Under the pieces are notes generated by a model. The model saw only the letters and a list, made by a program, of their open reading frames with translations, ran no database searches and was not told where the DNA came from. From positions 1,984,001 to 2,048,000 of the forward strand of contig NZ_CP070501.1 of assembly GCF_018308945.1 (NCBI RefSeq): a stretch of DNA of 64,000 nucleotides. Direction: 5' to 3'. This document shows, one piece after another, positions 62,168 through 64,000 of this stretch. A program made the position numbers and the translations under genes. Position 1 is the first letter of the stretch, and the number at the start of each line of letters is the position of its first letter. The DNA is from Agrococcus sp. Marseille-Q4369 (GTDB lineage: Bacteria; Actinomycetota; Actinomycetes; Actinomycetales; Microbacteriaceae).

Positions 62168-63997
62168 TCAGTCGTCGAGCTCGTCGTCGATGTCGATGAT
62201 CGTGAGCGCGAGCACGGCCCCGCGAGCGACGACGCTGGCAAGCGCGGCGGGCACGGCGAGCTCACGCGACTCGTCGACCTGGAGCAGTCCGGCGCGCACG
62301 AGCTGCCGCAGCATCCGCAGGGCTCTGGGCGCGAACATCGTGTCAGCCGATTGATCGGCGGAACGCTCATCGGCACCGTCGCCGTCCGGCCGCGGCAGCG
62401 CGAGCAGCAGCCGGCGGATCGTCTCGGCCACCGCCTCCTCGTTGTAGTAGCCGCGCGCCAAGCGCGCCTCCCACGTGACGGCGTGCGCGACGAACGCGCC
62501 GGCGAGCATCTCGGCGTCCTCCGGCGGCGGCGACCCGGTGGCCCACCGACTCGCCTGCGGCCCGGGGCGCACGCGCGATGCGGTCGTCTCGATGACCTCG
62601 GCGGTCAGCAGCGCCTCCCACCACGCGTCGAGCATCGGCACGTCGAGCATCGACATCGCCTCGACGGCATCCTCGGGGCGAGCCGCCGCGGTCATGACGG
62701 CGGGGTCCCTCACGATGGGCTCCTGCCGGGGGCCGCTGCTCACCCCGACGGCGTCGATGCCGAGCAGTCGAGCCACGTCCTGGATGTCGGCGCGTCGCAG
62801 GGCACCGGAGGGGGTGATCGGTCGGCCCTTGCCGATCCACTCCAGGAGCGCCGGCACGGCCTCGATCACGCGGGTGCGAGCGAGCGCTTCCTGCCGCACC
62901 TCCCGTGGGATGCTCGCAGCGGCGTCCAGCGCGCGTCCGATCGCGTCCGAGGCAGGGGAGCCGTCCTCCGCGGTCGCCTCCTCGAAGTAGTCGTGCACGT
63001 CCTTCCACTCCTGGGGCGCATCCGCCGTCTCGATGCGGAAGTGCAGGTAGTCGTCGAGGGCGTCGATCAGCACGTCGACCACCCGGGCGTCCTGGCTCTC
63101 GCGCGCGTCGACCAGCACGTCGATGAGCAGGTCGACATCGGCGGCATCGTGCGGATCGAGCTCCGACAGGCGAGCCAGCTCGAACACCATCGCGACCGCG
63201 CGCGTGGCGGTCGCCGCCTCGGCGGGCTCGTAGTCGTGCTCGCGCCTCAGCCATCGACCGAGCTCGAGCCCGAGTGCCCGATCGGCCGCTTCCGCCGAGG
63301 GCCCCGCACTCGACGGCTGCGGCTTGCGGAATGCGCTGCCCGTGACGGGCGTGGGGGCGGATGCGTCGGCCGAGTCGGCGAGCACGCGCGCCGCCGTCGC
63401 CTCGACGGTGGACTGCTCATGCGCTGCCCGAGCGGCGATCGCCGCGGCGAGCGCGAGGCACGCGCCCTCGTGCACCGCGAGGCCGCGGTGTCGGGCGTGC
63501 AGGCTCGTCAGCGCGTCGAAGGCCCGCCCCTTGCGCGCGAGCGCGACGATGTCGGTCGCGGAGGCGCGGACGCGCCGGTCTGCCCAGCGCGGCACGCGCG
63601 CGGCGGCAAGCGCGCGAGCGCCCGCGGCGTCGCCGCTCCAGCTGTCCAGCACGCCGAGCGCGGCGCCGATCACGTGCGAGACGGCGGGCTCGCTGCCCGC
63701 CGGCTGGCTCGGGGTGCTCGCGATGAGGCTGCGCACGCGCTCTGCGTCGCCGTCCGCGACCGCGACGCTGAACTGCTCCAGCAGCCGCAGGGCGCCGGCG
63801 CGCTGCGCGCCGACCGGCGTGAAGAGCATGAGGTTGTGCTGCTCGGTCGCGCGCGACAAGGCGGCGTTGAGCGCGTCGAGGCCGAGCTCGGGTGCCGGCT
63901 CGTCGAGGTCGACGCCCTCGGCGGCGAGCAGCGGCGCGAGCTCCTGCATGAGCTCCTCCGCCATGCCGGGGCGGTGCACGATGCCGAGCCGCTCCAT
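62168..63997 (-). CDS. Large Ala-rich helical protein, unknown function
   Basis: The frame encodes 609 residues to an ATG at 63997 and may continue past the window edge. It is Ala/Asp/Glu/Arg-rich and mostly helical, with no membrane segment or motif I can name. A central linker near 210-235 (Pro/Ser-rich) splits it. The last 100 residues contain AVTWEARLARGYYNEEAV and LRMLRQLVRAGLLQVDE, which looks like a winged-helix or helical-repeat fold. Only 3 bases are visible upstream, so the start cannot be judged. Confidence 0.75.
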   Translation of the reverse strand: MERLGIVHRPGMAEELMQELAPLLAAEGVDLDEPAPELGLDALNAALSRATEQHNLMLFTPVGAQRAGALRLLEQFSVAVADGDAERVRSLIASTPSQPAGSEPAVSHVIGAALGVLDSWSGDAAGARALAAARVPRWADRRVRASATDIVALARKGRAFDALTSLHARHRGLAVHEGACLALAAAIAARAAHEQSTVEATAARVLADSADASAPTPVTGSAFRKPQPSSAGPSAEAADRALGLELGRWLRREHDYEPAEAATATRAVAMVFELARLSELDPHDAADVDLLIDVLVDARESQDARVVDVLIDALDDYLHFRIETADAPQEWKDVHDYFEEATAEDGSPASDAIGRALDAAASIPREVRQEALARTRVIEAVPALLEWIGKGRPITPSGALRRADIQDVARLLGIDAVGVSSGPRQEPIVRDPAVMTAAARPEDAVEAMSMLDVPMLDAWWEALLTAEVIETTASRVRPGPQASRWATGSPPPEDAEMLAGAFVAHAVTWEARLARGYYNEEAVAETIRRLLLALPRPDGDGADERSADQSADTMFAPRALRMLRQLVRAGLLQVDESRELAVPAALASVVARGAVLALTIIDIDDELDD

Positions 63998-64000
63998 CTC

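Overview
The window is high-GC DNA with the gene order, codon use and regulatory elements of an actinobacterium. Its core genes best fit the Microbacteriaceae: a CIRCE-controlled small heat-shock protein, a HAIR element before a short clpB, an Erm-type methylase, DUF3618 and holin-like membrane proteins, and the ResB/ResC/CcdA type of cytochrome c maturation. The family assignment is inference and no genus can be fixed. Two chromosomal segments (1-4458 and 37094-64000) flank one large inserted element.

Left core (1-4458) holds the end of a PepSY-like membrane protein, a D-Ala-D-Ala carboxypeptidase, an alpha/beta hydrolase, an Hsp20 under a perfect CIRCE operator, and a four-helix membrane protein.

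The insert (4459-37093, 32,635 bp) is a Tn7-like transposon. It has TGT...ACA ends, several TnsB-box-like repeats, a 5-bp target duplication CGAGC on both sides (4454-4458 and 37094-37098), and the machinery tnsA-tnsB-tnsC-tniQ at its right end. It sits 50 bp before the HAIR element of clpB. A second right end abuts a second left end at 27457/27458, so the element is a composite. Part A (4459-27457) carries metal, redox and envelope cargo and only the first codons of tnsA. Part B (27458-37093) carries the full machinery plus a GNAT acetyltransferase, an MccF-like S66 peptidase, a TIR-domain gene cassette and a tRNA-Leu(CAA).

The cargo of part A works on metal ions and on the cell surface. It includes ArsR plus CDF efflux, a CopC-like copper protein, a CmtR / P1B-ATPase / LspA / thioredoxin-like operon, two M23 peptidases and one NlpC/P60 hydrolase, TlpA-CcdA-ResB and ResC (thiol transfer and cytochrome c haem attachment), CtaG (copper for oxidase), a DsbA-like protein, an Nramp transporter, an ACR3-like carrier, a CPBP protease, and Lnt next to a decayed second P-type ATPase. 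Export pumps are thus packed together with lipoprotein maturation, disulfide chemistry and peptidoglycan remodelling.

Right core (37094-64000) carries clpB, a sugar porter, a CYP152-type P450, a DEAD-box helicase, a ROK kinase, an EEP-family hydrolase, a pyroglutamyl peptidase fused to an SRPBCC domain, a YdeI-like protein, an operon of three stress-type membrane proteins, a threonine aldolase, a photolyase flanked by three tiny acidic proteins, a YtrA-type regulator (ATT start) with its ABC exporter, an Erm methylase with a candidate arrest-peptide leader, a Nat-type ABC exporter, an ArsR/SRPBCC/MBL operon, a DUF72 protein and a large protein of unknown function at the edge.
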